A stretch of 64,000 nucleotides of DNA from positions 310,001 to 374,000 of the forward strand of contig NZ_CAESCM010000001.1 of NCBI RefSeq assembly GCF_903166585.1, given 5' to 3'. Positions 1-10,320 of the stretch are shown piece by piece. The DNA comes from Pedobacter ghigonis. GTDB lineage: Bacteria; Bacteroidota; Bacteroidia; Sphingobacteriales; Sphingobacteriaceae. Position numbers and translations under genes: made by a program. The notes below the pieces were generated by a model. The model ran no database searches, was not told where the DNA came from, and saw only the letters and a program-made list of their open reading frames with translations. The stretch's first letter is position 1; each line of letters starts with the position of its first letter.

Positions 1-2365
1 ATTGATAGCTATTCTCATAAGTTAACAAATCGGCCCGTTTAGTTGCTTTGGTTGTATAATATGTCCCAGAGATTCCCAAAGTCCAGTCAACAGCCCCAAT
101 GCGTTTGTTGAAATTTAAGTAAAAATCCAAACCGGTACGCTGGTCACTATTATAATTGCTGTAAGGAACAAAAGATGAACTCGGGAATCCGGTAGTGAAA
201 TAGCTCGGATAAAGGACGTTAATTTGACCGATAATCCCGGTAATGTTATTTCTAAAAACATTTGCTCCGAAATTAAACTGATTTTTGAACATCCCTGCCT
301 TTATTCCAATACTGATTTCTTTTCTTTTAGCAAAAGTTAAATCCATGTTGGACCCACGGCGGGAATCTGTAGACTGTGTACCTGTACCATCATTCCAGCC
401 ATACCAGTTACCACCTGTGGCTGTATAGATACTCTGGTATGCGAAATACTCGTCGAAATCAAGATCGGTATTTAAAATCCCTGCCGACGCGGTTAATGTT
501 AGCTCATTAATGAATGAAACTTTTTTCAAAAAGGGCTCCTCGCCAATATGCCATCCAATAGATGCTGCCGGCGAAAGCGCAATCCTGTTTCCAGGCGGCA
601 TTTTGGGCGAGCGTACCAGGGCGCCGGTAAGTTCAGCAAAATATTTATGACTAAAATCATAATTCAATTGCAACCCTAAATTAGAATTTGTCGTGGGCTG
701 ATAAACTTCGGATTGCGATTGACGGTACGCTGCTGCAAGGAGTATCGCGGAAATATGATGATTGCTACGGATTGTGGTATTGTAGTTAAACTGCCCAGAG
801 AGGGAAATGGTCTGCCGGTAATAACTATCTGCAATATTCTGAACGCCGGTTTTCGTATCTTCTCCCCAGCGGGTCAGGCTGCCAATTAATGTGGTGCCCG
901 AATAAGTAGTCCAGTTGGGCTGGTAAGTTGCATAACCATTTCGATACCCTTGATTGTAGCTGTTCAGGTAATCGACCCCCATAGTGGTGCTAAAGGTAAG
1001 TCCATTCAAAATCCCTTTCAAATCAGCATCAACACCAGTAGTAAACTGGAACTGTCGTTGCACAAATTTGTTATTTCCCCCTGCATAAATGGCAGCAAAT
1101 GGATTAGTTTGATCTAACTGGGTGCCCCCTAGAATGTATTGTCCATCAATGATTGTTGCATTTTTGATCATCGCCCTACTCACCTGGTCGCTCTGTTCCA
1201 ATAGATTGATTGGGATTAAGGGGGTGAACAGATGAGGGCGCAGGGTTGCAGCGTTAGCCCAATAATTCGTGTTTACCCCACCGCCGCTTGAAAATACAGC
1301 GCTTGCATCTACCCGTGCTTTTAGTGCCTTTGTGAGTTGCATATCGACATTTCCGCGGATATTGAAGCGTTCTGTTGTGTTATTCTCTTTTGCTTCGCCA
1401 AAGTTAATCAGCGAACCGGTTGACACGAACCCAACATTGGTATAGTAACGGGCACGCTCATTTCCCCCTGAAATTTCCGCCACTCCATCATAGCGTGCAA
1501 AACTATTTTTAAGGTAATCAGACGAGTAATAATCTACATTCGGATAACGATAAGGGTTACTGCCAGCGTGATTATAAATTGTCTCTGGTGTATAAACCGC
1601 TGCCAGGCCGTCATTTGATAGTGCCTCATTATACAAGCTCATGTACTCTGAGGAGCCCAGATATCGCGGGAACCCTTTTGGCGTATTCAGACCGATATTG
1701 GAACGAATGTTTATTTTCTGTTTAGTCGGAGTACCTCTTTTGGTAGTAATCAAAATTACCCCTTTTGCACCACGGCTGCCGTACAGGGCAACCGCAGAGG
1801 CACTCTTTAGAAAAGTGATATCCTCAATTTCATTTGGTGTGATACTGTTTACATCCCTTGGAACACCGTCAACCAATATTAACGAGGTGTTCATACCCCA
1901 AAGGTTGTTGCCATTAAACCCGGGAGCAAAAGCCTCTATGCCATCCAACCCATAGGTGGTAAAGTTTTTCTCAAAAAGCTGAGCCAGGTTAACATTTGAA
2001 ACCCCGGGAGGAAGATTGTTTTCCGCTGCATTTTTAAAGCCAATATTTACCAGTCGGTCATCTTTGGTCAATGTGATCTGCTTCAGGTTGGCTACTGCGA
2101 TTACCAGCGAGTTTTTATAACCTTTAGCACTTACCATGAAGGTGCTGTTCGCATCAGCTGATAAAGAGAATTCACCTGACTGGTTTACTATAGTGAGCAC
2201 CTCGTTTCCTTCAATACTTATGGATGCTCCCTTTACCGGATTTCCATTGATATCGCGAACGACAGCTTTTATAGGTATCTTAACGGCATCCTGACCTTTG
2301 ATTACACCAGCAAGCAGTGTAAAAAAGACACACAAAGCCCATGTATTTCTTAAAAATTTCATCAT
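1..2365 (-). CDS. SusC-like TonB-dependent receptor, C-terminus cut by window edge
   Basis: Reading the minus strand from the ATG at 2365 (a second in-frame ATG is at 2362) gives an uninterrupted frame to base 1, about 788 codons. It begins with a short signal peptide ending near VIKGQDA. A carboxypeptidase-D-regulatory-like beta domain follows (GNPVKGASISIEG), then a TonB plug with the typical SILVDGVPRDVNSI and SAVALYGSRGAKGVILITTKRG-type segments. The rest is the start of an outer-membrane barrel. Such proteins import oligomers together with a SusD lipoprotein, powered by TonB. It starts 34 bases after the stop of the SusD gene at 2400, so the order SusC-SusD-SusC suggests one operon whose second SusD lies outside the window. 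The substrate cannot be told from the sequence. Confidence 0.9.
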   Translation of the reverse strand, partial: MMKFLRNTWALCVFFTLLAGVIKGQDAVKIPIKAVVRDINGNPVKGASISIEGNEVLTIVNQSGEFSLSADANSTFMVSAKGYKNSLVIAVANLKQITLTKDDRLVNIGFKNAAENNLPPGVSNVNLAQLFEKNFTTYGLDGIEAFAPGFNGNNLWGMNTSLILVDGVPRDVNSITPNEIEDITFLKSASAVALYGSRGAKGVILITTKRGTPTKQKINIRSNIGLNTPKGFPRYLGSSEYMSLYNEALSNDGLAAVYTPETIYNHAGSNPYRYPNVDYYSSDYLKNSFARYDGVAEISGGNERARYYTNVGFVSTGSLINFGEAKENNTTERFNIRGNVDMQLTKALKARVDASAVFSSGGGVNTNYWANAATLRPHLFTPLIPINLLEQSDQVSRAMIKNATIIDGQYILGGTQLDQTNPFAAIYAGGNNKFVQRQFQFTTGVDADLKGILNGLTFSTTMGVDYLNSYNQGYRNGYATYQPNWTTYSGTTLIGSLTRWGEDTKTGVQNIADSYYRQTISLSGQFNYNTTIRSNHHISAILLAAAYRQSQSEVYQPTTNSNLGLQLNYDFSHKYFAELTGALVRSPKMPPGNRIALSPAASIGWHIGEEPFLKKVSFINELTLTASAGILNTDLDFDEYFAYQSIYTATGGNWYGWNDGTGTQSTDSRRGSNMDLTFAKRKEISIGIKAGMFKNQFNFGANVFRNNITGIIGQINVLYPSYFTTGFPSSSFVPYSNYNSDQRTGLDFYLNFNKRIGAVDWTLGISGTYYTTKATKRADLLTYENSYQ

Positions 2366-2399
2366 TCTTGTCTTTAATTAGTTGTGATCATGAACTACC

Positions 2400-4298
2400 T
2401 TACCATCCGGGGTTTTGTGCAAACTCCTTGTACATATTTACATCTGCCCTTTTTAGCGGCAACCAATAATGTTTTTCACTAAAGGGGCGCTGTAATATTA
2501 ATCGCTCACGATAATTTACAACCTTGTTCAATTTGGTATCGGTAGCAGCGTTTAAAGGGGCGGCGCGATCAAATTCAGCAGCTGTTTTTAAAGTGTAAGG
2601 CAGCTCGGCAAGTAAATGCCAGCGGCGAAGGTCATTGAACCGGTGCCCTTCAAAGGCAAGTTCAACGGCACGTTCACGTCTTACTTCTTTCATAAACTCC
2701 GTTGCCGAGGTTAAGAACTGTGGGGCAACATGCCCAACACCAGCCCGGTCCCGAATCACATTAATTGCATCTACAGCACTTTTGCCAAAGCCTTCAGAGG
2801 TAGCAATTGGAGAATCGTAGCCTGCAGCAACCGATTCGGCGTACATTAGGTAAATATCAGCCAAGCGCATGTATGAAACCTTGATATTCAGGTTCTGGCC
2901 ATAATTCCAGCCCTGATCAAAGTTATTGGCAGTCCTGGGCACAAATTTGAACATCATATACCCTGTACGGCTGCCAGAACGTTCATCTCTGTAACTTCCG
3001 TTGGTGTAAAGATTTGCATAGCGATGTGGTTCCATATTTGCGGCCAAAGTTCCCTGTACCACTTTAACCCCATCGTAAATGATATCATTGTAAAATCTTG
3101 GATCCCGATCACGCCATGGAAATTGCGGATCATATCCCGAACCAGTGGGATCTGCCTGGGTAGAGTTCGAAATTGGCAAGCCATTTTTCATCCCATAATA
3201 ATTGACATAATTTGCAGTTGGTGCAAATACCAGTGCATCGGCCCCTACTATTGCTGGCGTATATTGTTTTGCAGTACCGTAGGTTGAACCATGTGCTCCC
3301 CAATATGGCCCGGTAAATATTGCTTCAGTTCCCCCAGGGATCAAAAAGTTTTGTCCGGTTGTATAAAAATTGGTACTGTATTGCGAGAAAGGCAATAACT
3401 TATAAGGAGCAGTGCCATTTTCAGTTAGTTTCAGCAATTCGGCAAACGCTGCAGCCGCTTTTTTACTCAGCTCTATATTGTAGGTTTTACTGCCAGTGGA
3501 TTCTAAGTTCATCAATGGACTTGCGGCCCAGAGATAGTTTTTACCCAGGTAGCCCAGCGCCATAATCTTATTGATGCGCAATTGGTTTTTTCCCAGGGTC
3601 TGGATTCCAGCTGTTGTGTTATCCCAGTTTACAGGCAAAAGATCGGCAGCTGCCCTGAAATCCAGTGCTGCCTTCGCTGCACATTCCTGATACTTTAGCC
3701 TGGGCAATCTCAACTCTTCATCAGCTGGCAGTACTTTGTCAATGTATGGCAATCCCCCGAAATATTGGATAAGCTGGAAATGGAACCAGCCCCTAAAAAA
3801 CAATAATTGACCTTTAATCAAATTACGTTCCTCGTCAGTTGCATTGACCATCAGATTCAGGTTTTCAAGACCTAAATTCACTTTACGAATGCCGTACCAG
3901 GCCAGTGGATACAGGCCTTTTGAAAAACGATCGTTGTTGGTATTTGCGTTCGCATTGTCTAAAAATCCGGCTCCCCATCCGTCAAATTCCCTTTGCCAGC
4001 CCCAAAAGTCACCATTATCAATTTTATTAACCAAATGGAAATTTTGCACTGTGGACTGGATTTCATCTTCACCCCAGTTAAAACTATTGGTCCAGTACCG
4101 ATTGGTAAAATCTGGAATACAGTTATAGAGTTCTTCGGTAAAGCCCTGAAAACTACGAAAATCTTTGAAAGCGGATTCTGCGGAAACGGTTGCCTGGGGA
4201 TCTCTATCTAAATACTTTTTACAAGATACCACGCCGACCCCTACACCAATGAGTCCTATAAACAATAAGGATTTTATATTTTTTTTCATCATGATCAT
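2400..4298 (-). CDS. RagB/SusD family nutrient-uptake lipoprotein
   Basis: This 632-residue protein has a lipoprotein signal ending in VVSCKK (lipid-anchored Cys26) and the TPR-rich SusD architecture. The C-terminal block ELAFEGHRFNDLRRW (roughly residues 545-560) is the family hallmark. SusD proteins sit on the outer leaflet as a lid over their SusC channel and bind the substrate. The start codon follows the stop of the SusC gene at 4301 by two bases, so the pair is translationally close and almost certainly co-expressed. It is longer than most SusD proteins (about 450-600 residues). The substrate is unknown. Confidence 0.93.
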   Translation of the reverse strand: MIMMKKNIKSLLFIGLIGVGVGVVSCKKYLDRDPQATVSAESAFKDFRSFQGFTEELYNCIPDFTNRYWTNSFNWGEDEIQSTVQNFHLVNKIDNGDFWGWQREFDGWGAGFLDNANANTNNDRFSKGLYPLAWYGIRKVNLGLENLNLMVNATDEERNLIKGQLLFFRGWFHFQLIQYFGGLPYIDKVLPADEELRLPRLKYQECAAKAALDFRAAADLLPVNWDNTTAGIQTLGKNQLRINKIMALGYLGKNYLWAASPLMNLESTGSKTYNIELSKKAAAAFAELLKLTENGTAPYKLLPFSQYSTNFYTTGQNFLIPGGTEAIFTGPYWGAHGSTYGTAKQYTPAIVGADALVFAPTANYVNYYGMKNGLPISNSTQADPTGSGYDPQFPWRDRDPRFYNDIIYDGVKVVQGTLAANMEPHRYANLYTNGSYRDERSGSRTGYMMFKFVPRTANNFDQGWNYGQNLNIKVSYMRLADIYLMYAESVAAGYDSPIATSEGFGKSAVDAINVIRDRAGVGHVAPQFLTSATEFMKEVRRERAVELAFEGHRFNDLRRWHLLAELPYTLKTAAEFDRAAPLNAATDTKLNKVVNYRERLILQRPFSEKHYWLPLKRADVNMYKEFAQNPGW

Positions 4299-4300
4299 GT

Positions 4301-7300
4301 TTAGAAAGTAAAATTGGCCCCTAAATTATACCGCTTTACAGTTGGATAAGCGCCTTGTGAGGCCCAAGCTTGTCCGCCAGCACTTTGATAATTTGCTTCC
4401 CTGTCGTCGGGCATCTTGGTCCATACATGTAGGTTGTTTCCGTTCAGGAATAGGCGCACGCTTGATATACCTGCTTTTTTCACCCATTGCTGCCTAAAGG
4501 TGTAAGCAATCTCAGCATTTTTTAACCGCAGGTAAGATGCATCATAAAAATACCTGTCAGCCGCGTAATATGAGGCAGGTGTTGTCTCCCATCGAGGCAT
4601 CGGCCCGTCCGGAATCGTATTACTTTTTGACCAGTAGCTCCCCTCGGCGTAAGCAACTGTATTTTTGCCAGAAAATGTGCCCAATACCACCTGACGGGTG
4701 ACGTTGTTGACCCCGTAAAACTGGGCAAAGGCACTAAAACCTTTCCATTCGAACCCTATTGTAGCATTGTAGGTATTCTCGGGAGATCCAGAGTAAGCAT
4801 AGGGAATGTTGTCATTTGCATCGATAATACCATCGCCATTGTAATCAACAATATGAAAATTACCAGGGAGTTTTTGCTGGTCGTTGGCATTATGCATCGT
4901 ACTTCCGTAAAGCTCATCCCATGTATTGTAGTAGCCCTGGCTCACATAGCTATAAGCTTGTCCAATCTGTTTGTTGATAGGCTTTGCATATTCGGGTAGT
5001 AACTCGGCAACATCGGCATCAATCACCTTATTTCTGGTATGGGTATAATTGAGGTTAGCCCATACTGTAAAATTTCCGGTGATTTTCTTGTTAAAACGGA
5101 TGTCGATTTCATAACCCCTGGAGCGTACCTTGCCAACATTAAAGGTGGGTGGCTGAGCGCCATAATAGCTTGGAACGGCCCGTGAGGTACCCGTAAGAAT
5201 ATCGCTTCGGTTATCCTGAAAGAAATCTACACTGCCGCTAATCATATTTCCCAGGAAACCAAAGTCAAGTGCGATATTTTTCTTTACCACTTTCTCCCAA
5301 CGAACATTCGGATTACCCACCCCAGTTTCCCTGTACCAATTGTAAGGGCTATTTTCAGCAGCTTCTCCAGTAATGCCCATTGGGGTAGTGCCTCCAAACG
5401 CCCAGTTCGTTAAAAACGCAAATCTGGGCGAACCGCCATCATCACCGATTTCGCCATAGGATCCGCGTAATTTTAAAGAGTTGATAAATTTGATTGGTTT
5501 CATAAACTTTTCTTCGGAAATCATCCACCCAAGTCCTCCAGAAGAAAAGAAATCAAAACGATAAGCGGGTCCGAATTTTTCTGACCCATTATAAGCTCCG
5601 TTATATTCAAGGCTATATCTTCCTGCATAATTGTAGGTCGTACGGAACACCCAGTCTTCGCGATAAGAAGGGATAATACTTCCAGTAGCGGTATTATCCC
5701 TGCTCCAAAGCCCCATAGCTGTCAAATTGTGTTTTTGGGCAATGGTTCTGGCATAGTTGATTTGCATCTGAGAAAACATTCTGCGGTAAGTTGCTCCATC
5801 ATTGACATCTCCCGCCCGGCTTGCCCACCTTACGCTTTCCCTCCATTCCAGTTCTGTTGCCGCGTCCTTTGTTTGCGAATAACTTACCACCCCTGTTTCA
5901 GGGTCAATGTATTTACTTAAGGTTCCATTGTTACGGTCATCTATGCCACGACCGGCTTCGATAAATGTATTGTCGATGGACAATGTTCCTTTTAAGCTCA
6001 AACCTTTAACCAGTGAGTTTAAACTCTGGTCCAAGGTAAAATCTGTTGTAATGCGCGAAGTTGTGGTAGTTTGAAGGCCACTGGTAGATAAAATCCGGAC
6101 TGAGTTTAGACTTTGTTGTTCATTTGGCTTATAATATCCCCATGTGCCATCCGAGTAAACCGGGAGATAGAGATTCGGCGCAGCAGAATAGGCTGCCGTC
6201 CAGGTATTGTAAGGGTTAACATCAATCCATGGCCGCTCTGAGGTACCCCTTGAGCCAGAGATATTGGTCCTGAACACTGTTGATGGTGTCAGTTGAAAAT
6301 CAAGGTTGCTCCGCACGTTCAATCTTTTGAAGCTGTAACCGCCGTTATATCCACGGTCGTTGCCAAACCTCCTAAATAAATCCCCCTCGTCCAGGTAATC
6401 AACAGCAGAAAAGTATTTTACAAATGAGGTGCCGCCACTTACGTTGAGATTGGCATTATAAGACATTGCATTGTCCCTAAATAGGGTATTCACCCAGTCT
6501 ACATTGGGGTAGCGCTCAGCTTCTTCAAGATTGGCTGGTGAGCGGTATTTTTGCATCACCGCTTCTGGCAGATATGAACTCCATGCCCCCGGAGCGAGCG
6601 ACAATTCATATTCGATTGTCCGGTTGCGCACCTGGAACATGTCGTAAGAGTCGAGCTTACCCGGCAATTTAGATGCTGATTTAACTACGGCGTTTGCCGC
6701 TGCCCTGATTTCCGCCTTCCCCTCGCGCCCTCTTTTGGTGGTAACCAGGATTACTCCGTTAGCCCCCTTTACCCCAAATACCGCGGTGGCTGAGGCATCC
6801 TTGAGCACAGAAACTGAGGCTACAGAGCTGATGTCAATATTATTTATGGATCGTTCAACGCCATCGACTAAAATCAGCGGGCTGGCATTGTTCCAGGTGC
6901 TGCGGCCGCGGATCAGAATCTGAGGATCTTCATCCCCAGGCATTCCAGTACTTGCAGTAGTGATTACACCTGGCAAATTCCCTGTTAATGCCGCGCCTAA
7001 ACTGGATACACCGCCGGTTCTTTCCAGCACCTCGCTGGTAGTCTGGGTAATTGCACCGACAACACTTTGTTTCTTCTGGACGCCGTACCCTACGATCACC
7101 ACGTCAGTCAATTGGTCGGAATTGGATTTCATTGTTATGCTTACAGTGGCCTTGCCGGCTATATTCACCTCTTGAGACTTCATACCAACGTACGCCGCAA
7201 CAAGTATCAGCCGGTCGGCAGGCACTTCAATAGTAAATTCGCCGTTTGTACCGGTTTGTGCTTTCAGGCTGGTACCTTTCACAATAATAGTTACCCCTGT

Positions 7301-7477
7301 TAGTAACTGTTTTTGTTCATCAACCACCGTCCCTGTTACCTTTCGCCGTTGCTGCGCCACTGCTGTATCAACCAACAGGGCAGAGACAAGCAGTGTTAAG
7401 TACATCATGAGTAATAGCTGCTTTGAGCCCCAAATTCCGGAGCGCGCAACATTACCCATCTTGTTTATTTTTTCCAT
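4301..7477 (-). CDS. SusC/RagA-family TonB-linked outer-membrane receptor
   Basis: This 1058-residue protein has a signal peptide ending near TAVAQQR and a carboxypeptidase-regulatory-like domain at about residues 45-120 (VTGTVVDEQKQLLTGVTI). A plug domain follows, with the DVVIVGYGVQKK, SPLILVDGVERSI and SVLKDASATAVFGVKGANG motifs at about residues 125-250, then a long barrel ending in the aromatic residue of LGANFTF. It is first in a leftward series with SusD at 4298. No sigma factor or anti-sigma gene lies next to it, and no STN domain is visible, so control by a FecI/FecR-like pair is not supported here. It imports an unidentified oligomer across the outer membrane. Confidence 0.94.
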   Translation of the reverse strand: MEKINKMGNVARSGIWGSKQLLLMMYLTLLVSALLVDTAVAQQRRKVTGTVVDEQKQLLTGVTIIVKGTSLKAQTGTNGEFTIEVPADRLILVAAYVGMKSQEVNIAGKATVSITMKSNSDQLTDVVIVGYGVQKKQSVVGAITQTTSEVLERTGGVSSLGAALTGNLPGVITTASTGMPGDEDPQILIRGRSTWNNASPLILVDGVERSINNIDISSVASVSVLKDASATAVFGVKGANGVILVTTKRGREGKAEIRAAANAVVKSASKLPGKLDSYDMFQVRNRTIEYELSLAPGAWSSYLPEAVMQKYRSPANLEEAERYPNVDWVNTLFRDNAMSYNANLNVSGGTSFVKYFSAVDYLDEGDLFRRFGNDRGYNGGYSFKRLNVRSNLDFQLTPSTVFRTNISGSRGTSERPWIDVNPYNTWTAAYSAAPNLYLPVYSDGTWGYYKPNEQQSLNSVRILSTSGLQTTTTSRITTDFTLDQSLNSLVKGLSLKGTLSIDNTFIEAGRGIDDRNNGTLSKYIDPETGVVSYSQTKDAATELEWRESVRWASRAGDVNDGATYRRMFSQMQINYARTIAQKHNLTAMGLWSRDNTATGSIIPSYREDWVFRTTYNYAGRYSLEYNGAYNGSEKFGPAYRFDFFSSGGLGWMISEEKFMKPIKFINSLKLRGSYGEIGDDGGSPRFAFLTNWAFGGTTPMGITGEAAENSPYNWYRETGVGNPNVRWEKVVKKNIALDFGFLGNMISGSVDFFQDNRSDILTGTSRAVPSYYGAQPPTFNVGKVRSRGYEIDIRFNKKITGNFTVWANLNYTHTRNKVIDADVAELLPEYAKPINKQIGQAYSYVSQGYYNTWDELYGSTMHNANDQQKLPGNFHIVDYNGDGIIDANDNIPYAYSGSPENTYNATIGFEWKGFSAFAQFYGVNNVTRQVVLGTFSGKNTVAYAEGSYWSKSNTIPDGPMPRWETTPASYYAADRYFYDASYLRLKNAEIAYTFRQQWVKKAGISSVRLFLNGNNLHVWTKMPDDREANYQSAGGQAWASQGAYPTVKRYNLGANFTF

Positions 7478-8534
7478 TATTTAAGATCATTTAAAGAGAA
7501 ATAGAATTGGATAATTACATGCCGCCCTGATTAGGTAGGATTGTTAAAAACAGTTTTTCAACTCTTTTGGCTGCGGAAGAGCGGATTAACCCCTCCCTGA
7601 AGTAATAGTAGCTTTTTGTCATAAGATTAGGTTTATTTTGGTTAAGGTTAGTATCAGATACAGGTTGAATGATTTCAATATGCATCAAGGTTTCGATAGA
7701 TTCGGGGCAACTAGGGTGCTTTCATCTGCGTTCGTTAAATTTGGTTCATACTTGGTTAGCTTCCGTACAACAAAACCATCATCTCTAGACACTGGGAAAT
7801 TATTTGTCGGCTTTCGCATTTCCTTATCTGACATTCCATCAAAGCTGTGCTTATGAAGGTAAGTCTAGGAATTACTTGCTTTAATATACTGCCCGGAAAA
7901 AAGGTTATGGTTTTTAGTAGTTTAGTTATTCGAAGCTAAGGCAACTACAATTTTAAGGATAGCACAATTGTTTAAATTTATACCCAGTTTGTTTAAGTGA
8001 ACACTAAAGTGCTTTGATATGTCAAAAAAGCATTAAAATTATTATTATTCGGGTCAAGAAAAGTATAAACACCACGGTGCTATTATAAGATAGCCCAGAT
8101 CTCGCCACTGGTAAATTAATCATGATTTCATTTTTTTTTCTCGCTGGGAAGTGTTTTTATTCAAGTGATGCGCGGGGCAGCACCGATGATCACTTTGACC
8201 GCCCTTGGGCTCGGATATGAATACAACACAATTGATGTTGACTTTAGTAATTGCGCTAAGGGTAAAAAAATCAAGCAAAGATCTGCAGAAAAATCCTTGC
8301 TGCCTGGGGGCATTTGCTTCGTGTAATTCAAACCGGCATCTTCTTGGTTTCACGAACTTAATAATTATTGAAAACTGCCCTGGAGCATACGCCCATAACA
8401 ATAACCTTGAACATAAACAAAAGCCCCCGGCCAAAAACCTGACGCTGCAAACAAAGTTATTTGACAGGCTGAACAAAACTAGCCCTTCCCAAACCCCCTA
8501 GATTTGTCCTATAACATTTAATCAAAAACAAAAA
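7478..8534. other. Gene-free stretch between the SusC operon and the dehydrogenase cluster
   Basis: About 1 kb separates two divergent units. Open frames of 72-118 codons on both strands have no recognisable domain and overlap each other, so I do not call them. It should hold the promoter of the leftward SusC operon, but I see no clear TAnnTTTG box for it. A 7-bp inverted repeat (AAGTGAT/ATCACTT) lies around 8164-8196. Confidence 0.5.
8499..8506 (+). promoter_or_regulatory. Candidate Bacteroidetes -7 box for the dehydrogenase operon
   Basis: TAGATTTG matches the Bacteroidetes TAnnTTTG element and lies 28 bases before the ATG at 8535. I see no well-spaced TTG -33 element, so this remains a candidate. 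Confidence 0.4.
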
Positions 8535-9554
8535 ATGGAAAAGAACAATTATCAAGGTGCATTACAGCGCCCACTGGGCTCGGGTTTTGGGGCTACCTCT
8601 ACAGCAACGGAAGTTATCAAGGGCATTGACCTTAAAGGAAAGATCGCAATTGTAACCGGGGGCAACACCGGCATCGGCCTGGAAACTACAAAAATACTGG
8701 CGGCAGCGGGTGCAACCTTAATCGTACCGGCCAGGGATATCGAAAAGGCAAAGAAAAACCTTGAAGGCATTCCAAATGTGGAAATTGAGGAAATGGATCT
8801 CGCTGAGGCTGACTCCATCGATGCATTTGCAGACAAATTCCTTACTTCGGGAAGACCGCTACATTTATTGGTCAACAATGCTGGAATCATGTGGGTGCCT
8901 TTGCAACGGGACAGCCGTGGTTTCGAATCACAACTATCGACCAATTACTTTGGACAGTTCCAATTGGTGGCAAGGTTATGGCGGGCATTAAAAAATGCCA
9001 ATGGCGCGAGGGTAGTTAACGTTTCTTCACTTGGGCATCATATGGCCCCCTTCGATTTCGAGGATCCCAACTTCGAGCATAGGGATTACCAGACATTGCT
9101 AGGCTATGGGCAATCAAAAACAGCCAGTATCCTATTTGCCCTCGAACTCGATAAGCGGGCAAAAGCGCATCAGGTACGTGCCTATTCGTTACATCCGGGA
9201 TCAATCGCAGGAACTGAACTGGCAAGGGATGCAGACATGGAACTGTTCAAACAGATGGGCTTCTTTGACGAAGATGGAAACATGCGCCCGGAAATATTGT
9301 CGAGCCTGAAGACTATTCCGCAGGGTGCTGCAACTTCAGTATGGGTAGCTACCAGCGCCTTGTTGGACAATATCGGCGGGGTTTACTGTGAGGATGCTGA
9401 TATCGCTGAACTGCTACCAGAAGACCTTTCAAACCTTAGGGGTGTTAAACTGCATCAAAGTGGCGTGATGGCGTACTCGCTAGACCAAAGCAATGCCCAG
9501 AGACTATGGAAATTAACCGAGGAAATGACAGGCATTGAATTCAATGTACGTTAG
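8535..9554 (+). CDS. Short-chain dehydrogenase/reductase (retinol-dehydrogenase-like)
   Basis: This 339-residue protein has a complete classical SDR core: the cofactor motif TGGNTGIG at residues 41-48, NNAG at 114-117, a catalytic Ser near 164, and YGQSK giving Tyr191 and Lys195. SDRs of this type are cytosolic NAD(P)(H)-dependent oxidoreductases acting on alcohols or carbonyls; the substrate is not evident. The C-terminal ~80 residues beyond the Rossmann core resemble the longer RDH/WWOX-like subgroup. The next SDR begins only three bases after its stop, and an AraC regulator follows, so the three form one operon. Confidence 0.9.
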   Translation: MEKNNYQGALQRPLGSGFGATSTATEVIKGIDLKGKIAIVTGGNTGIGLETTKILAAAGATLIVPARDIEKAKKNLEGIPNVEIEEMDLAEADSIDAFADKFLTSGRPLHLLVNNAGIMWVPLQRDSRGFESQLSTNYFGQFQLVARLWRALKNANGARVVNVSSLGHHMAPFDFEDPNFEHRDYQTLLGYGQSKTASILFALELDKRAKAHQVRAYSLHPGSIAGTELARDADMELFKQMGFFDEDGNMRPEILSSLKTIPQGAATSVWVATSALLDNIGGVYCEDADIAELLPEDLSNLRGVKLHQSGVMAYSLDQSNAQRLWKLTEEMTGIEFNVR

Positions 9555-9557
9555 GCC

Positions 9558-10286
9558 ATGAAAAACTTAAAAGCTAAAACTGCCCTGATTACAGGCGGTA
9601 ACAGTGGCATCGGGTATGCCGCTGCCAAAGAGTTGAAAGAAAACGGTGTAGAGGTGATCATCACCGGCAGAAGAAAAGATGCAGTGGAAAAAGCCGCCTC
9701 TGAACTGGGCGTAAGCGGGCTGATTGCCGATCAGTCAAGCCTAACTGATATACATGCGCTGGCAAGGGCAGTTACCGAACGCTATGGCCAGATCGATATT
9801 CTGATTGTGAATGCCGAGGTTACCAAATTTTCACTAATCGAGGACATGCCGGAAGCTGTTTTTGACCAGGTGATGAATGTCAATTTCAAGGGTGCCTATT
9901 TTACCTTAAGCAAATTCATCCCGCTCTTAAAGGAGAATGCGTCGGTGATCCTGCTCTCCTCTACCTCGGCACACATCTCCCCAGTCCAGGCCTCTGTGTA
10001 TGCGGCAAGCAAGGCGGCTTTAAATTCAGTAATGAAAATAGCCGCACTCGAACTTTCCGCCCGTAAAATCAGGGTAAATGCGGTTAGTCCGGGGCCGGTT
10101 GCAACCGAGATCATGGATAAAATCGGATTGAGCAAATCCTTGGAAGAACAAATGATCCGCACCATTCCATTGTCCAGGTTCGGTGAAGTGGGGGAAGTAG
10201 CCAAACTGATTACCTTTCTGGCAAGCGATGATGCTTCCTTTATTACCGGCTCGGAGTATTTGATCGACGGCGGCCAATGTATCTGA
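9558..10286 (+). CDS. Short-chain dehydrogenase, FabG-like, with altered NNAG motif
   Basis: This 242-residue classical SDR has TGGNSGIG at residues 12-19, catalytic Ser134/135, Tyr148 and Lys152 (YAASK), and the GSEYLIDGG C-terminal signature. The usual NNAG motif is replaced by VNAE (residues 84-87). That may alter the structural Asn-Ala-Gly turn and suggests a diverged enzyme. It is probably a cytosolic NADP(H)-dependent oxidoreductase. It is tightly coupled to the preceding SDR and 34 bases before the AraC gene. The substrate is unknown. Confidence 0.9.
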   Translation: MKNLKAKTALITGGNSGIGYAAAKELKENGVEVIITGRRKDAVEKAASELGVSGLIADQSSLTDIHALARAVTERYGQIDILIVNAEVTKFSLIEDMPEAVFDQVMNVNFKGAYFTLSKFIPLLKENASVILLSSTSAHISPVQASVYAASKAALNSVMKIAALELSARKIRVNAVSPGPVATEIMDKIGLSKSLEEQMIRTIPLSRFGEVGEVAKLITFLASDDASFITGSEYLIDGGQCI

Positions 10287-10320
10287 CTAAATGTAATCAA
10301 AAACCAATAACTTTATCACG

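Noticed and set aside
8120..8501. Overlapping open frames of 118 and 98 codons on opposite strands
   Set aside because: No signal, domain or plausible composition; they shadow each other in spacer DNA, and the rightward one contains the probable promoter of the dehydrogenase operon at its end.
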